Assembly (NCBI GenBank): GCA_020050375.1 | Contig: JAGVKR010000095.1 | Location: forward strand, 1 to 7,382 | DNA length: 7,382 nt | Reading direction: 5' to 3' | Origin: Planctomycetales bacterium | GTDB taxonomy: Bacteria; Planctomycetota; Planctomycetia; Planctomycetales; Planctomycetaceae | In this document: in pieces, positions 5,929-7,382 of the stretch | Layout of the letters: each line of letters opens with the position of its first letter | How positions within the stretch are numbered: position 1 is the first letter of the stretch | Notes under the pieces: generated by a model | What the model was told of the DNA's origin: nothing | The model's database searches: none | Seen by the model: the letters and a program-made list of their open reading frames with translations, nothing else | Position numbers and translations under genes: made by a program

Positions 5929-6354
5929 TCACACCGATTCGGAATCCTTCCTGCCGTTTTTTGGGCGACGGATGACGAACTTGCGTCCTCCCTTCTTCGT
6001 CGGCACGATCTTCACTTCTTGAAGCTTGACCGCTGACAGGCCGGCGACCTGGCAGACGACCTCCGGTCGCTCACTGAAAACTTGAATCAGCCGTCGCGAC
6101 GCGTGAGATGGCTTTCGCAGTCCCTGCTCCCAGCTTTGAATGGTCTTGGTCGACACATTCAAAATTCCGGCGAACACGGCCTGCGACATTTCCGACTGCT
6201 CTCGAAGTGTCGCCAGCATGTTTGCGTCGATTTCGGGAGGTGCCTGCGGGACCTCGACCGTCTTGAGGTTCAATTCGCCCTTTGCATGGGCGATCCCCTC
6301 TTCCAGGCCGATACGCAGTCTTTCATACAACGACTTTCGCTTTGGAGTCACCAT
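5929..6354 (-). CDS. HTH (XRE-type) antitoxin of a toxin-first type II TA pair
   Basis: The 141-aa protein is the predicted DNA-binding antitoxin for the RelE/HigB-type toxin just upstream. The helix-turn-helix lies at about 44-97: MLATLREQSEMSQAVFAGILNV followed by the recognition helix STKTIQSWEQG (68-78), then RKPSHASRRLIQVF. This is the pattern of XRE antitoxins in the COG2944/HigA-like group. The N-terminal 43 residues would be free to contact toxin, and the C-terminus is basic (KKGGRKFVIRRPKNGRK). ATG 6352-6354 is chosen because it overlaps the toxin stop as TGATG, the classical stop-restart coupling; a TTG three bases earlier is also in frame. Such antitoxins neutralise the toxin and repress the shared promoter. 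A REP-like hairpin follows directly after the stop. Confidence 0.85.
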   Translation of the reverse strand: MVTPKRKSLYERLRIGLEEGIAHAKGELNLKTVEVPQAPPEIDANMLATLREQSEMSQAVFAGILNVSTKTIQSWEQGLRKPSHASRRLIQVFSERPEVVCQVAGLSAVKLQEVKIVPTKKGGRKFVIRRPKNGRKDSESV

Positions 6355-6725
6355 CAACTTTTCGTCCCTTTCCGGCGCATTGCGGCAGCCTGCGCCGAGG
6401 CCTTGAACTCATCCGACAGCCGACGAAGCTGCTTCTTCTCACCAGGGGTCAGGTCGTCTTTCTCGTTCTTGCCGTAAATGTCGATCATGAAAAACCATCG
6501 GGTCTCGGGAACGTAAAGATAGATGACGCGCGCGCCACTTCGCTTTCCCTGACCGCGACGGGGATCGCCGAGGCGAATCTTTCGCAATCCGCCGCAGCCT
6601 ACGATCGGCGTTCCTTTCGTGGGATTGGCCATCAGCTCGTGTTGGAGCAGGAGGAGCGCGTCATCCGACAGGAACTCCGAGACCCATTCCGTGAAGCCGC
6701 TTGCTTCAATAAAGACTGCCCGCAT
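6354..6725 (-). CDS. RelE/HigB-like toxin of type II TA pair
   Basis: The 123-aa protein resembles RelE-superfamily toxins of the COG4737-like group, which as a family are mRNA interferases acting at the ribosome. The recognisable block is GTPIVGCGGLRKIRLGD (38-54), then GKRSGARVIYLYVPE (60-74), FMIDIYGKNEKDDLTPGEK (79-97) and a final helix (98-116). The expected basic residues (R48, K49, R51, K61, R66, K86) are all present. Length is normal for the group. The ATG at 6723-6725 has AGGA four bases upstream. The gene precedes its antitoxin, as in higBA-type loci, and they overlap by one base. A 19-bp near-palindrome covers the ribosome-binding region, fitting autoregulation. No clear -35/-10 pair was found for it on the minus strand. 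Confidence 0.85.
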   Translation of the reverse strand: MRAVFIEASGFTEWVSEFLSDDALLLLQHELMANPTKGTPIVGCGGLRKIRLGDPRRGQGKRSGARVIYLYVPETRWFFMIDIYGKNEKDDLTPGEKKQLRRLSDEFKASAQAAAMRRKGTKS

Positions 6726-6727
6726 GC

Positions 6728-6746
6728 TATCCTACCTCGTGGGATA
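6728..6746. promoter_or_regulatory. Near-palindrome at the toxin-antitoxin 5' end, likely operator
   Basis: TATCCTAC (6728-6735), CTC, GTGGGATA (6739-6746): eight-base arms with one mismatch around three bases. It ends two bases before the toxin start codon and includes its ribosome-binding site. The position fits binding by the HTH antitoxin, which is typical for this class; the specific site is inferred. Confidence 0.5.
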
Positions 6747-6844
6747 CTGGCAACGGCTGTTGGTCCATTTTTCGACGTCGGTCATTCCCAACTTCTGACG
6801 GTATCGCACACCATCGACACGGCTCGAGGTCATGCGACTTGTCG

Positions 6845-6873
6845 TTGCTCCAATATCTATATATTTGTATACT
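6845..6873 (+). promoter_or_regulatory. Promoter candidate for the fumarase gene
   Basis: TTGCTC (6845-6850) and TATACT (6868-6873) are 17 bases apart. The -10 matches five of six consensus bases, while the -35 matches only its TTG. The spacer and -10 lie in a markedly A/T-rich island (6851-6876) inside otherwise GC-rich DNA. Transcription would start near 6880, leaving a leader of about 48 bases. Confidence 0.4.
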
Positions 6874-6927
6874 TAATGTCGGGTTGGAAGCCATCCAAAT
6901 CGATTGCGTCCAAACTGAGGTGTTCTC

Positions 6928-7382
6928 ATGTTCTTCTCTGACAGCCTGTACGAGTTGATTGTCCAGACGTCGACGAATTTGCCGTCCGACATTCGGCGGT
7001 TGATCGCCGAGGCGACGAAGCGCGAGACGCCCAAAACCAACGCCGCGCTGGCTCTGGCGACGATCTCACTCAATATCGACATGGCGTGCGACACCGAGCG
7101 GCCGATCTGCCAGGACACGGGCATGCCGACGTTCCTCATCAGCACGCCGGTCGGCTTCGACCAGATTACGCTCGAAGATGAGATCAAGGCCGCCGTCGCG
7201 AAGGCGACCAAGGCCGGCAAGCTGCGTCCCAATTCGGTCGACTCGCTGACCGGCAAGAATAGCGGCGACAATCTCGGGCCCGGGACCCCGGTCATCCATT
7301 TTCATCAGCATCGCAAAGACGAGGTCGAGATCAAGCTGGTCCTCAAGGGGGGGGGATGCGAGAACAAGAACATTCAATATTC
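6928..7382 (+). CDS. Class I fumarate hydratase / L(+)-tartrate dehydratase alpha-type domain (partial, 3' end outside window)
   Basis: The first 151 residues match the N-terminal domain of iron-sulfur class I fumarases (fumarate + water to malate, TCA cycle) and related tartrate dehydratases. Landmarks in order are PICQDTGMP (59-67), where C61 is a likely 4Fe-4S ligand; RPNSVDSLTGKNSGDNLGPGTP (100-121), with the family's N-x-G-D-N and P-G-T-P; and LKGGGCENKN (139-148). The start ATG 6928 has a good Shine-Dalgarno, GAGGTG (6917-6922), five bases upstream. The frame is open to the window end. Whether this is a single-chain enzyme or an alpha subunit with a separate beta gene cannot be seen. 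The family also acts on tartrate and methylfumarate, so 'fumarase' is the likeliest call but not the only one. The KGGG motif is encoded by a run of nine G (7347-7355). Confidence 0.9.
   Translation, partial: MFFSDSLYELIVQTSTNLPSDIRRLIAEATKRETPKTNAALALATISLNIDMACDTERPICQDTGMPTFLISTPVGFDQITLEDEIKAAVAKATKAGKLRPNSVDSLTGKNSGDNLGPGTPVIHFHQHRKDEVEIKLVLKGGGCENKNIQY

Noticed and set aside
6355..6357. TTG start for the antitoxin
   Set aside because: The adjacent ATG 6352-6354 forms a standard TGATG overlap with the toxin stop and is the more likely start.
7066..7377. Minus-strand ORF at the window end
   Set aside because: Shadow of the fumarase gene, whose plus-strand translation carries conserved family motifs and a good start site.

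Overview
The window looks like a stretch of a GC-rich planctomycete (Planctomycetota) chromosome. The grounds are a fused 3-dehydroquinate dehydratase/shikimate dehydrogenase-type protein, a large secreted CehA/McbA-type metallohydrolase of a subfamily I associate with planctomycetes, an incoming gene end of the Gly/Asn-rich type seen in secreted planctomycete proteins, and low-complexity intergenic repeats. The phylum assignment is inference; no rRNA or other marker is present. The window looks chromosomal: no transposase, integrase, phage gene, tRNA, rRNA or CRISPR array was found.

Layout. Bases 2-226 are the 3' end of a plus-strand gene, followed by a small plus-strand ORF (281-556). Three minus-strand genes come next, in transcription order: a secreted metallohydrolase (5096-2658), a four-helix-bundle protein of the 23S rRNA intervening-sequence family (2561-2175), and an AroDE-like fusion (2110-626). 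The four-helix-bundle gene is bracketed by inverted copies of a 7-bp tandem repeat (2122-2156 and 2624-2652), so it looks like a small cassette dropped between the other two. A divergent regulatory region (5097-5340) has back-to-back promoter-like sequences and overlapping inverted repeats. It separates the metallohydrolase from a plus-strand stand-alone response-regulator receiver (5341-5769). Next come two inverted copies of a REP-like hairpin element (5779-5805, 5895-5923), each just after the stop codon of one of two convergent genes. A minus-strand toxin-antitoxin pair follows (toxin 6725-6354, antitoxin 6354-5929), with a palindrome over the toxin ribosome-binding site. A plus-strand class I fumarase alpha-type gene starts at 6928 and runs off the window.

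How the genes relate. The three minus-strand genes may share read-through transcription, but nothing in their functions ties them to one pathway. The toxin-antitoxin pair is a clear translationally linked unit. The most unusual item is the AroDE-like protein. It keeps the full two-domain architecture and an uninterrupted frame, yet key catalytic positions of both domains appear to be substituted, so it looks like a pseudo-enzyme or an enzyme with a changed function. The second is the repeat-bounded four-helix-bundle cassette, and the third is the REP pair, in which a compensatory base change supports the hairpin. All homology statements are from pattern recognition and memory of families; no search was run.
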